Shown here: in pieces, positions 12,744 to 25,559 of the stretch
Position numbering within the stretch: position 1 is the first letter of the stretch
Layout of the letters: each line of letters starts with the position of its first letter
From: Dirofilaria immitis
Taxonomy: Eukaryota > Nematoda > Chromadorea > Rhabditida > Onchocercidae
Length of the DNA stretch: 64,000 bases
Direction of reading: 5' to 3'
Assembly (NCBI GenBank): GCA_024305405.1
Contig: JAKNDB010000105.1
Coordinates: 2,294,001-2,358,000 of the forward strand
Program-made: the position numbers and the translations under genes
Notes under the pieces: model-generated
The model's database searches: none
What the model was told of the DNA's origin: nothing
What the model saw: only the letters and a program-made list of their open reading frames with translations

Positions 12744-13908
12744 AAGACACCAGTAGGGCTGTATTGGTACGCTTTCCATCGATTCATTTAAATTTATAGT
12801 ATTTTGATCTAAAGTGTTAAAGCAGCAAAAACGTTCTCGGATGTTCTGCTCTTCGTGCTATAAACGAAAATGATTTGAAGAATATTATTCCACGATAGAA
12901 ATGAAGCAAATGGCGAATATTCTCGATTGAAAGGATTAACTAAAAAATATCTATAAAGAATCAAGTATTCCGTAAGCAAACTTTTTTTTCCATAGAATAT
13001 TTCTTCTTTTCAGTTTCTTGATCTTTTTTCTTCATCATAACATACGTGGAGTAACTGTCTCATTTAAAAATATATAGACATATTAAAGTACTGCGATATA
13101 ATATGTCAGAGAAATGAAAGATTACAAACGAGGAATAGGAAAAGGAAGGATTGATTATAAATAACAAAAAAAAGAAAATTTATTAGGCTTTTTATTAGTT
13201 TTTTCTTTTATGTGATTAGTTTTGAAATTGCAATAAAATTCAGTGATAATGCAAGATAACAACAATTGCTAATTTTAATATGCAAAAATGAGAAAAAGAA
13301 ACCACTAATTAATACAAAGATTCATGTGAAAACCTTGGCCAGTTGTACCTTTGATAAGGTCGAAGGTTGATGATTTGTAGAGTTACATCAGATTTGCCGC
13401 TTTTAATTTATCCATGAAGATTTATTTTCATTTTACTAAAAAGCTCCTCGCTTATAATTTTTCCTCTTTTTCTTATGGTTTTCTATTAATTTTGCATTTA
13501 ATAAAACAGTTATTTTTTTTATTTGTGTATTTAAAACTGAGTAGATGAGAAAAAGAATATTCCAAGCAGATTTCTAAACATAATTACTATTTAAATGAAG
13601 AAATTAATTAGTTAATAGTAGTTTCATGCAATATTTTGTAAATTATTCATGCCATTTTTCAATATCTACTTTGAAAAGCAATATTCTGATATTGCAATTA
13701 ATCCTAATTGAACATAATAGAAATGATAAGAAATATGACATCAGTAAAGTAATTTCTTCGTTTACTTATTCTTGAAGTGCAACATTAAATTTGAAATTAC
13801 AATTTTTAAATTATTTTGTTCCTTTAATTTTATTATAAATCGATTTATACCACAGCTAAATAAGCAATAAAATAGTAAAGCATCCAGAACTCTGAGTAAA
13901 TTTGTCAA

Positions 13909-13940
13909 CTGTCTATCATTTCGAATGAAATGATAGACAG
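13909..13940. repeat. perfect 14-bp hairpin with GAAT loop
   Basis: CTGTCTATCATTTC (13909-13922) and GAAATGATAGACAG (13927-13940) are exact reverse complements separated by GAAT. No T-run follows that would suggest an RNA terminator, and the stem is too short for a microRNA precursor. Confidence 0.8.
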
Positions 13941-14204
13941 ACCAGAGTATTATCAAAGCCATTCGTCGTCGATGGATAAATGAAACAAATTATTTGTGTA
14001 AACATATCATATCGACTGTCGCCAAGCAACAGGTAGATAATGCCTATAAAATATTTCAATGGTTTTTGAAAGAGAGCCTTTAAAGTTTGTCAGTTCCATA
14101 GCAACATAAAAACGGTATATTGATGAAAATGAAGTAGTAGAAAATTGAATCATTTACAATGATAGTTAATGCTAATGCGAAATCTTGCACTACTTATGTA
14201 CCTA

Positions 14205-14367
14205 TTACGCTGCCTTCTCTCCAACAGTAAGTTTCATTTTGAACAATTCGACATCACTAAGCCGTACTAATGCAAATATCTCAAGACTTTCAGTAATTGC
14301 TAAGTCCAAAGCGTATGCATTTGTTCAACCATTTACATCGCAATTGATTCCTTATAAAATAATTTAA
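14205..14367. other. ambiguous coding-like stretch, open on both strands
   Basis: On the plus strand, after an acceptor-like ctctccaacag (ending near 14226), a frame continues to a TAA at 14367 (reads TSLSRTNANISRLSVIAKSK). On the minus strand a 39-codon frame ends at a TAA at 14205 (reads LDLAITESLEIFALVRLSD). Neither has a convincing partner exon. One of the two may be a terminal exon; I cannot choose. Confidence 0.25.
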
Positions 14368-15022
14368 CTATATTTAATGGAAAATTCTATTGCATCTAAA
14401 ACTCCTCAAGTCTGTCACTATGTCCAATTATATAAATTTACCATGGTTTTAGATAATCTCGAAGTAATAGGAGTGAGAAGTTTCTGGAATCGAAATATAA
14501 ATTTAAAATAAAAAGTAAACTCAAATGAAACTGAAATCAAATGTGATGATTTAATAAACAATAACCATAAGGCTTGTTTAAAAACACTCTATTCTAATTC
14601 TGAACATGACGATTTTAAAAAATAATTTTAGAATAGTAGAAAACTTAGTCACTCTATGATAAAGATATCAATTGTGTCTTAGATAATAGTATTAGAGATG
14701 AAAAAATAATATAAATATGATTCATTAGACAGATAGAAGTAATAGTACAATACATATGCTTTATTTTAGCTAAAATATTGCAACAAGGACAAATTATTGA
14801 TTAGCTTTTATCATTATGTACTACTTGATCCTGTGATTTTCAAGGTCTCAATCAACTCTCACTTACCGTAACTTCTTACATTTTGTTAATTACGTTATTT
14901 CAATTTCACATTTTGTTTATTACTTTAATTTTAAATTATGGTGCTCAACTTTAATTAGTGAACAGATCGAAATATAATATAATCCAATCAATTGACTAAA
15001 ACTTCCAGTTAACTTCTTTTGT

Positions 15023-15061
15023 ATAATATTGTATAAATATTATATAAATATACAATATTAT
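15023..15061. repeat. A/T palindrome, 13-bp arms
   Basis: ATAATATTGTATA (15023-15035) and TATACAATATTAT (15049-15061) are exact reverse complements around a 13-base A/T spacer. Confidence 0.7.
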
Positions 15062-15181
15062 GTAAATATTGCTTATCTGTGAAAATTATCGATCTGATAA
15101 ATTCATGAAACTTATAAGATGAAATTAAAGCAATGCATGAAAATAAAATCTCGTTGAAATAGTCAAAACGGTTGGTCACAC

Positions 15182-15296
15182 CTCGATTTCTCCATGATCA
15201 ACATTTCGGAACATTTGCAAGGAAAATTCAGCTTTAATTGCGGAAACTGCCCTGAAATTAATCATGGATCGCACATCTTGTGGATCAAATACAGAT
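15182..15296 (-). CDS. isolated coding exon of an unrecognised gene
   Basis: This 115-base minus-strand stretch has an acceptor (gaatttttag) and a donor (GAG|gtgtga) and one open frame of 38 codons with non-repetitive, protein-like composition: SVFDPQDVRSMINFR, then AIKAEFSLQMFRNVDHGEIE. Its base composition is clearly less AT-rich than its surroundings. It lies downstream of the TECPR2-like stop codon, so it belongs to another gene, but I could not find phase-matched partner exons within 3 kb on either side. It might be part of the gene that ends near 14205, or a relic. Confidence 0.45.
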
Positions 15297-16728
15297 CTAA
15301 AAATTCAAAAAAATAAAAAAAGGTACAAATATTAGGTTGAAAAGCGCGAAAATGAAGGTATAGGCTGAGTAGGAATTATAAGACCTCTTTAAAAAACGAA
15401 ACCAATAAATGAAACTATAAAGAAGCCGAATAGTCGACCCGACACGTAATCGTAGAAAAGGCAGTCATCTATGCATAGTAAATAAATTGAAAAACTAGTA
15501 CCACCATTTCTCAATATTAATACGAAGAGCTGTACATCATTTTCCACTTACTTGGATAGCAAAATACTTTTGAAAATGCCAACTCCTTCCAAACATTTTC
15601 TATTTACCAACAGAAAACTCAGTGCACAATATTCTTTCTGCCTTTCACTCACTGTCTCATAGTTTAATGTTTGTTTCCTGAGCAAACAAGTTGGAGTTTA
15701 AGGATTAATGTGCAGGAGAGATTTTGTCTCAGTGCTTTCCGAAATTCTAATTCATTCATAATAATGTATTACGAAAAGCAAAATATTCAGGTACTAATGT
15801 TGTCAGGCACAAGCGCTGTCACGAGTCCAACTATTCACTCAAAACCATTGTGCTATTCATATCTTCTTTAATTTCAAAACTTCGTATCTTTCATTTTTAT
15901 GTACCAAATAACTAATGGGTTATGTAATTTAACACGCCAAGAATAAACAGCATTTCAATTAGTTACATATCGAGCTAAATTAAAAATCAAAAAAAGACAA
16001 AACAAAATGATTTTTAAAAAGCATAATTTTCCAATAAGTAAAGGAAAATTTGGAAAAGATGAAAAAATTTTTTTGAAAGCGAAGTAATAGACCCATAACC
16101 GAATATCCTGATTATTAGCAGCGTAACAATAACTCTGCAGAAAAATAATACAAAGATAATCAAAATCAGCAAACAAGAAAGGTGAGAAATATGTCCGGAA
16201 TTAAAAACAGAAAAGATTAGAAATGTTCAAAAATCTATGAGATTTCGAAACTGTTGAATGATGCAATCAAGAACATATTGATGAAAACTGCAGAAACTAA
16301 TTCTGATTAATATTGTTTACCAGCATGAATAAGAAATGAGTAAAACAAATATGGAATGACAAAATGCAATTTTTCCGGGATATGATGGCATTTAAAAAAA
16401 AAAGAAAATGAAAATAGATTAATGAATAATGTTTCTGAAACAAAAAATAAAAAAAGGCATTCAAAATGCATTAAATAATATCATATAATGATATTTCAAG
16501 ACTCGGTACGCATCATCGTGACTACTATTAATCAGACTTCATGGATCATTACCTGTGATAACTGAATGGAGGGTATATTTCAGCCTAAAATTATTCAACA
16601 TCAGAAAGTTAAGTTCAAAGCAATTTTTTGAAAATTAAAAACGATTAAGCAAAGAAATTTATTAAAAAATTATTAAAGTCCGACTAAACTGAATTAATAG
16701 AAGCATAAGTGAAATATGATTAAATTTA

Positions 16729-16772
16729 CTAAACTAAATTAAAACTAAATTAAGTGATTAAACTAAATTAAT
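16729..16772. repeat. short AAACTAAATTA direct repeats in the TECPR2 3' flank
   Basis: Four close copies of AAACTAAATTA lie 15-60 bases past the TECPR2-like stop codon, in what should be its 3' UTR. Confidence 0.6.
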
Positions 16773-16786
16773 GAAAGCATAAAATG

Positions 16787-19700
16787 TCAACATAACTTGT
16801 GAGAAACCAATCGTCTCTTCAAGTCGATACCCCATAATCGCTCATTTCTATCGAGAGTTATTGTTTTTAAATAAAGTGGTAACGGCTTCCAATAATTTCC
16901 AGCTCGATTGTTGATCGCAAGACCTTGAAGCCTGTGAAGCTGTCCAGAAGCGGAAAGTGACCAGATTATTTTGTTGCCTACAGCCAAATCATAAACACCA
17001 GGCTCATCACTTGCCTAAAACCGTCATCTCGGAATCCAAAAACTATTTTGCATTTATCAGAAACTTCGGACAACAAATTAACCTCTATCCATGATTTTCC
17101 AGAAGGAAGTACATCGGTAATAGAACTGCGAGCGCATGCACGTCCATTATTTTTCGAAAAGATCCATATGTACATTCCATTAAAAGATGCACGAATCTAA
17201 AAAAAAATTATTTTATTAAGACAAAATTAATAGAAAACCGTAAGCAGATAAAAATAATTACAGTTTACATAAAAGAGGAGTTTTTCAATAAAACGAAAAT
17301 AAATCTTCAGGAATAAATTAAAAACAGGAAATCTGATTATTCAAGATATTATCTCTAAGTAACAAGACAAAATGATCGTATGTAACTGCAAATCTTCAAC
17401 ATCAGACCTTATCAAATGTACAACCAGTCAAGGTTTTCACATGAATCCATATAGGGTTTGTACCAATTAGTGGTTCCTTTTTTCATTTTTACATATAAAC
17501 AAGCCTCGCTAATAGCCGTAACTACCCATAATGAAACTGATGTAACGGTAAACGATACTACTGGTGCGCCTAAAATTCATAAATATTAGTTTTAATATTT
17601 ATTACAGGATTTTGGAAAAATAAATGAGTAAAACGAATAAAAAAATAAAAAAAAAATAAAATAAAAATAAAAAAAGGCTAGCCGCAAGATCCTGTGTCTA
17701 AGAGTTTCCAGTCGGCACCAAATGGAGAAACAGTACTTATATTTTCCTTTACATATATACAACCAGAACTGTCCAACACATATATACTCTCATCAAAAGA
17801 TGATATTTCAATTATCTATAAAGTTTTATATTGTATATTGTACAATATGGTTGAAAGAGATAAATATGTTTCTGTCAAAAGAACATGTGCAGCTCTTGTC
17901 AGTTACTAATAAAAGTTTTAATTCAAAATGCATTTACGCTTGAACTGAACGATGCTGGAAATGCCGGGAGAGAATAAAAATAGCTATTTTTCAATCGATA
18001 AAGGAATATTTCGTTAGTTCGACATAATGTCAAATAATCTGAAACAAAGTCATGACAGAGAGACTTCCTCAATCTATATTGGATTAGATTTTTAGGGAAA
18101 AAATCCCTACCGACAACTTAAGGGCCTTCATGAATACAAAAAATTCCACCAAAACTTTGAACTGTATGTTGAAAGTAAAAACAGGAAGTGATACTTTGTT
18201 TGTCAGCTTATCCATTCTTCGAAGACTGACATAATAATAAATCGAAAAATGAATTTACCGATTTTAATGAATAAATATACTGAAATATGTTTCTATAAGA
18301 ACTTATAAAACTTACCAAAATCTTCTTTTAAACTTCCACCTGCTAGTAATTCAAAATTGTTGTCCACTGAGAACTTATCTTGCGCAACGTATTCCAAACG
18401 GTGTCCGGAAAGAATATTGGTGCTAGAAGACCAATAACACTTATGGTCCACACATACAAAAACTCCTGCCGAAGAGACGCGAATAACCCATGGCAAAGTC
18501 AACAACCGATTAATATCTGGTGAAAAATCCCATGGATTATAAACCTCAAAACAAAAAAATTTGAATGTTTAATCCAAGACTTTCTTTTTCGAGTAATAAC
18601 AATAGACGTATCAAATTAACAAATAAAAATGATATAAAATAACATCGGATTTTAAAACTTGAATTCGTAGTATTCCTATTAAACGTCACAAATCATAACA
18701 ATTAAAAGTGTTTAAAATTATGTTTCCATTCATCATCTCGATGAATAGCCGATAAAGAATAATACGTACTTTCATCCAACTTCCTGACCATCCAAATGGA
18801 CTTTGATATCCTACACCATTTGTGAACCACAGTGAGCATTTATCGTCAATTGCCCAACCACTCTGGTCATATAAACAAATGCTAATTAAACGTGTAGGGC
18901 CATGTGGCCTGCAAAATTGCTCCTTAAATAAATTATAAACTACATAAAATTACAAAGCTAGATTTGAAAAACAAAAACAATTCAAACATTTTAATTTTTA
19001 CTTTAGAAAAGTATGAAAATTTAATATTAGAAAAAACATACGCAACTTCAACCCAATCCAATCCAACTGGACTATATTTTAATCCGGTTCGTACTACGAG
19101 GCGACCTGATTGAACTTGCAGCGCCCAAACCGCCAGTTCACTTGCAGTAATACAATGCAACGGCCATGATGTTTCGCATCTACTGAGAATCCCCATTTCC
19201 GGCAAACACAGTTGCACAAAAACCTGTCATTCAATTGCTAAAACATTGTAAAGCTGATAAAAGTCTCAAAAAAAGTTATAAAGAAACTAATTAATCTGCA
19301 AAATATCTGCAGAACACATTTGCTGCTTCATATAAAATTTCTATTAACTTTAGTTTCTGCATCGGTACTGTTTGAAAATACAGAATGGAAAAGTAAACCA
19401 TACCTCTCCTGACCTTGTTATGTACCAAGCTGAATGAGTAGTCAAAGCAGCTTCAGTAACACCACCACCTTCATCAGCAACAATAGTCCAATGAAGAGCA
19501 GTTAAAAAGAATCAGATCCAACACCACTTTCCATTGGTGCAAATGCGATATTGTTAAGGATTTTCCAAACCAAAGTGCCATTATCTTGATAAATTTTACA
19601 ATTTAAATTTAATTATATCAACGAGTTACTCAGGAAATTATTTGAAATGGTATTAATATTACAAATATAGGAGTAATGAATACTACCAAGCTTTCTCGAA

Positions 19701-22700
19701 ACACAAAATCTGTCCGTAGTCGTCCAAAATAAGGCAGAAATAAAAAAAGAAACCAAAATCTATACAGAAAGAATCTATATCAGAAGGAAAAATCTAGTTA
19801 ATATGGAAATAATTTTGAAAGGTACTAACAATTGTCCTATAAAAACAAGTCCCAAAACCTATTTTATGGGGAAATAAAATAGAACTCTTTTAAAATGGAT
19901 CAACATTGAATAAAACATTAGATCATTTATCGAAAATGTTTATCATATATTTTATAATTGAGAAATTTAGAATTTCATGACCTAGACAAAAGATGTTAGT
20001 TTACTAGAAAATCTATTTTCTGATTCAGACATATTCAAAAAACAAACCATTGACAACAAAATGATCCGCCTTCTGCTTCAATTTCATCCATTGCGGCGTG
20101 CCATAATAAGGCATAACCAAGTAACAAGGTTTCTTCTTTTTTTTTGAGTGACAAATGATAAGATATTGAGACGAAACAGAAAAAGATGAGCAGGAATATG
20201 GCAGTTTTATCTGAAATTAATACTGAAACAAAAATCATCAACAGAATCATGCTGAATTTAATATCTTCTAATCAAAAGAACTTTAAAAGGATATTTATTA
20301 TTAGGCTGCAAATAAATGACAATCTCTTCGATTGCGTTCATTTTTAATTTACTTCATAAATTTATAACTTTTATGTTTTTTCTCTTTTTCGAAAGAAGAA
20401 TCCATAGATTTCGTTAATTTTCGGTTCTTTGTCTCTGATAGATATTCTGATGAATTTAAACTTTGCTACTGTTAAAATTACTTACAACATTAATAGAGAT
20501 AGAAATTATTTCTTGGAAATCAAACAAAAACCATGAATGGTCATTGGAAATTAGGGTAGTTGCGGATACGATCTCAAAAGAACTGCACCAATCGAATATT
20601 TGATAAATATAAAAAATATATTAGCAAAGTAAAGAAGAAGAGATCTTATGATTCGGCAAATGAACAGGATCTGATAAAATTTGATAGGCACCCTAATTTC
20701 ATGTTTCCTTGAGAAAATTATTATTCCATCACTTAATCATCATTGAAGATATCAAATATATATTCCAAAGCAAAATTTTTGTGTATTAAAAATTAGAATT
20801 TGACAGTATTAAGATTTCCAAACCTCGTTCCAAATGTCACTGAAGTTATTCATCACAACGATGTCTCTGATCAACTGTTCATCCTTCTGGTAACATATGG
20901 CACTGTTTCTTGTTTGCTACAGTACGACATTTATAATTATGGATGTTACATTATTATAATATAAAGTGAACTGTCTTGATAGTCTATTTCAGCACTAATA
21001 TAATTACCTCTAAAACAAAAGACTTTCTCTCCAGAGCATCCTTCATCAAAAATTCATAAGCGTTTCCCTCTTCCAGCAGTTCCGGAATTGATAAATTGGT
21101 TACATCTTCTGCCATGCACTGTTCTGAAACAATTACGTGAAGCTCATTATCGAAGATAAATATTTAGAAGAATTTAATAGAATAATCTTTTCTTAAAAGT
21201 TTGATGTACAAATTTAAAAACAGATTCTAATATCTTTGCAATTATTTTTAATCGAAAGAAAAATTAAGTTCATAGTAAAAAGATTGCGACTTTCTTTGTT
21301 TTTCCAGCCCTAATCCAAGTAAGTCCAAAATTTTCACAATAGAAAAATAAAACAAAATAAGCATCGATTGGCGAATGGATCTTAATCTAAGACCAGTTCA
21401 TCCAGTTAAATAATTTTTAATAAACAAAAAAAAGTGCCTGTTACTGGATCATGGCTTTCACTTTTCATATCAATACTACCATTCAGTTCATCACTACAAA
21501 CCACCTGCAATTTATAATTTTTCGATTATTAAAGAGATTATTTAATAATTGATCGCAAAAAATGAAGAATATGGATACGAAAAACCCTTTATTAACTTCT
21601 TCATTTTCTTTGCCGGAGCCAACTCTCTGTTCGATATTGCCGCTATGTGAATCGCTCTGAGGCTGGGAATTCCCTTTGGCAATTTGAACAGGAATTGTAA
21701 GTGCTGTAAAAATTTTATACAATTCCTTTATTGCACAATTCCAAAATCCAAGTCAAACACACTGATCTCGATGGTTTAAAAATGTTTCAACTTTCCTTAT
21801 CAGGTTAGCGTCGTCAAAAAAAAAAAAAACAACCAATGAGTTGAGAATATTTCATCGTCTGAAAATCCTCTATTACATAACAGTCTATTATGTTAAAATT
21901 ATGAAGACCAACACACCTCCTCTGATATTTTTCAACGTACATTCATCAACAGGACTCAAATCTTCTTTAGATGAATCAGTTAAACTGTGTGCATCAATAT
22001 TTTCCCCTTTCTCAGCTTTCTTCCTTTTATTTATTGGAACTGTCTTCGTTCTGCGTACTATAATTTCTTGAAGAATACCAGCTTGTTCAACTGGAAACGA
22101 CGTTCTTCCTACGTCCATAATATCAGCATCACTTATGGACTGCTCCGGAAAACCGTCTTCGACCTAAATTAAAAATTTCTGAAAGATTATGAAGGATTCC
22201 AATCAAATAAATGCGGATTTATAAAAAACTTTTAAATAACTAATGTTAGATAATGTATACCTGTGTGCCAAAGCCACCCAGTTTATCAACTAATGTTCGT
22301 GCCACTCTATTCATATTATCTATAATATTGCTCGGTTGTATCTTCATCTGCTCTAAAAATCTAACTATTAAAAAACCGATAATATTCAACTACATTAACA
22401 AAACTGCACAAATTCAAAAATCTATTAGAATCCACAACATTTCTGAGCTAAAAAGAAATACATATTTTACCGAAATGCTTTGAAATATGTTTATTCTGAG
22501 ATAGTGCAATGTCCGACTTATTGCCTTCTGAATCGCTATCCAACTGATCGCAAAGAGAATTACGGCTAAAATAAGCATAACGATTTTAATAACAATCATT
22601 TTCACAGCTACGGAGTGAAATATTTCACAATACAGTTTAATAACATTACTTGTTATTTTGCAGAATGCAGTTCAAATCAGCATTTAAAATTGGAAGGGAC

Positions 22701-25559
22701 AAATTACGTAATGAAGAAAAAACATTAATGCCCTTCGCCACTTTCAAACCATCCCAAAATGCATCCTTCGAAGCACTCGGCAGGAATTTGGTAGTTCTTT
22801 GGAAAGAAGTCAACAAACTATTTGAAATGCATTCCCTGGATATTTCTGAAATGATTTTGTATTAGACTATTATAAGGTTAAGAAATCAATATATGCTTCT
22901 ATGCAACATGAGTTTATTTATTGCTTGTTAAATAAATATTAAATAATTTAGTTTAAAACACCAGATTTTCTTTTACATAAGCATAAAAAGAGTATAACAA
23001 TTTTGAAAACTGTTAAAATTAAGAGTAGAATTAGTAAAATAAATTAAACACACAAATTGCGTAGCATCCTTATAAACAACAATATTAACTTCTTTATTTT
23101 CGAAGTAATGCATTATAATTTAGAAAATGAACTAACTCTGAGCTTCTGTAAGATATGGTGGAATTTCATTAGACGAGAGACAAAAACACGATTATCTGGA
23201 CCAAGAATATAAATGGTGGGACATGAAAGTTTTGGATCAACACAAATAGATGTCTGAAAAACAACAAAACATAAACAATGAACAACGACTTTTTACGATA
23301 CAGATACTTCAAATTTTTCGAGTGACTTACTTTAAAAGTTCTATTGTGGAAAAGAGTGTCCACATTAAATGATGTTAAAGTAGTATGATCCTCCAAATTC
23401 AATAAAACAATATAATTATAGAAATGAACTATAAAAATTTGCGAATGAACTGTTAACAGCCATGACTTCAACCGGTATGATCTAAAAATTCATTGAAGTC
23501 GTGAAAAACTATTACATTTTTCTTAATGAATTAGATTTGACTTGAATTTTTATTATTTTCCTTAATTATGAAAATGAACCTAGTCTTGTGGTTAATAATT
23601 AAAACAATTAAAAGTGAGAAAACAACCTGTACTGAATTGAAAAATCTGTTGTAGACAACTTTTGTGCCATCTAAAATTTAATATGTTACACTTACGCAGA
23701 ATTTTAAATATATTCACTATGACAACTTGAAATAATAATGAACAATATGGAAACAAGCATTAATTAAAATTCGAATAATACATTTATACTCACGCCTTCT
23801 GAAACACTAAAACTCCTTTTCTTTTCACCACTAGAAATATCATAAATAATTATGAAACCATTTGACTGAAGAACGAATAATTCTGTTCCACATGGTTTGA
23901 CAATCATATGTATACAAGTAGCTCTAAAAATCTTCGAATTATTTTTTCAATTTCCAAATACTTCATAAAATTTTTTCAAATAATTGATACCAACACTTTT
24001 TTGTCGCTTAAAACCCAAAAATGAGCATAAAATTACTTTTGTTCACGCTGATTGATTTCCAGTACCGAATTAAAAAAATTTCATCAATAACTGCAATTCT
24101 TTTGACAGTGCAAAGCGCAAGAAGACCGGAAATATGGGTTAATTGCATCACATAGGAATGTTCGAGACAGACAAATGTTGTTTGAAAGATATTCTGTAAA
24201 TTTGTGAAGCTGAAACAAATCTTAACATTTCAAAATTCTAAAATGAAAAATTGCTACTCATAAAGTTTGAAATGATATGCAAAAATTAATAGTCAAAAAA
24301 TACACGTCGTTTAAATAAACTACCACATAATTCCGGAAATTGAGTTTTACTGACATGGATGAAGTCGACCGAAGTGACGATCACAGTGCCAGCGTCATCA
24401 GCAGAAAATACTTTCTTTCCATCTTCCGCCCATACAATACAACTAACTGCATGTGTCTTATGCCCATCAGATGACAGATTTTGTCCCAACTGCAAATTAT
24501 GGCCTTGAAAAATTTCATAAAGCTCTTCGAAAAATAAAGGTACAAGTAATTTGTAAATGGTGTTAAATCTTGCTTTGTAAATATAAGTTGAAATTATCTG
24601 AAAAACCATAAAAACCACTACCATCAAAATCAAATCAATAGTGAACCTTTGCTCCTAACAAAAAACGAACTCTTTTGGTCGAACCGGGCCTTCCACTCGG
24701 GAAATTCAGTAATGCAAGGCATCCGGAACTATATCCTACAGCAAGCAAATCATATTCGTCTGAGAAAAATTTCACACATGTAATCAGATCGTCAGTATTT
24801 GTTCGTAAACTGAAATTTAAAGATCTAGACATTCTGAAAAAATTCCAAAAAGAAATGTTTTATGCAATAATAACATTTCTTTATGATTTTGATAAGCATC
24901 AACCAGGTTTGGATAATAATGATATGGTAAGGAGTTCAAGACAGCCTTAATATTCTAGCAACAAAGACAGCTATTTGAAATTTTTATTAAGTCAATAAGC
25001 ACAACTTCCCACAAAACCAGCAGAACACTGATGCACTACGTAAACGTCACTAGATTTCCATTAGCTGCACTTCAAACTGTTTTATAAAAATGCTTCATGT
25101 AAATAAAATTTACGAAATATTAGTTATTGATTATGTCATAAATTAGTGTATTAATAAATAAAATAGAATGCAAAAATTACGGAGCATCGCTTCGATTTAA
25201 TCGACGATTGAAAATGAATAAAGCACCACAGCTACTACCAAATGCGATATAATTATGGCCAACATCGAAACATGTTAATTCTGTTTTTGATGTGTTAGAT
25301 GGGAATGTTGTCGAAATCTATGATCTTATTTTTAAGTAGTTGGCTAATTAATTTCATTAAATAACTAAAAAATATAACAATTAAATCAAGAATCTTAAAC
25401 AAGAAACACCTGCTCAGTTAAAGCATAACACTCGCCCACATGGCTGAAATATCCTGATACATTAATCATAGATGCAGCATTTTTTTGACAGTCATTAGAT
25501 GCAGCACTTTCTCGGCACTCATTAGACTCAATAATCTCCTGAGAATCACTAGATGTCAT
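16787..25559 (-). CDS. TECPR2: TECPR2-like protein: WD40-type N-terminus, C-terminal tectonin repeats
   Basis: TECPR2 works in autophagosome formation, ER export and endolysosomal trafficking by binding ATG8 proteins and tethering complexes. I read 27 exons, about 1,225 residues (human about 1,411). Exons: 25559-25410, 25317-25181, 24833-24671, 24489-~24355, ~24208-24066, 23923-23794, 23670-23627, 23481-23331, 23253-23133, 22845-22650, 22565-22471, 22352-22261, 22163-21917, 21703-21579, 21504-~21438, 21123-21008, 20916-20824, 20572-20486, 20135-20048, 19759-19687, 19584-19404, 19223-19042, 18908-18770, 18544-18316, 17569-17408, 17196-17083, 17014-16787. The N-terminus follows the TECPR2/HPS5 propeller (YIAFGSSCGALFIFNR, DLLAVGYSSGCLALLNF, VFSADDAGTVIVTSVDF). 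A polar linker follows, and from about residue 760 come tectonin repeats (LAVWALQVQSGRLVVRTGL, GWAIDDKCSLWFTNGVGY, NKIIWSLSASGQLHRL). HPS5 lacks tectonin repeats, which settles the family. Exons 20, 21 and 25 each need a one-base homopolymer correction. Confidence 0.88.
17639..17678. repeat. A-rich low-complexity tract in an intron
   Basis: AAAATAAAAA-type tract within the intron between exons 24 and 25 of the TECPR2-like gene. Confidence 0.7.

Larger units (their letters stand above)
11590..15181. other. gene-poor region with hairpins and short repeats
   Basis: No exon with clear family resemblance. It contains a direct repeat (TTATTCTTGATGATCGTAGAG near 11979 and TTATTCTTAATGATCGTAGAG near 12118), twin stem-loops (12684-12743), a perfect hairpin (13909-13940), an A/T palindrome (15023-15061) and a stretch open on both strands near 14205-14367. 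Confidence 0.5.

Noticed and set aside
17000..17083. Reading straight through from exon 26 into exon 27 of the TECPR2-like gene
   Set aside because: The frame stops; a 68-base intron (GAG|gttaat to ttttag|GCA) restores the tectonin spacing, so no frameshift is needed here.
20486..20582. Apparent frameshift at the start of TECPR2 exon 18
   Set aside because: Using the acceptor ttcttttgag instead of gtgcag keeps phase 0 without any correction.
21987..22172. Plus-strand frames near 21.8-22.2 kb and 22.6-22.9 kb
   Set aside because: They are antisense shadows of TECPR2 exons 10 and 13.
22261..22360. Apparent frameshift at the A5 run 22355-22359 in TECPR2 exon 12
   Set aside because: A second acceptor eight bases downstream (gatttttag) gives a perfect phase match, so no sequence error is needed.
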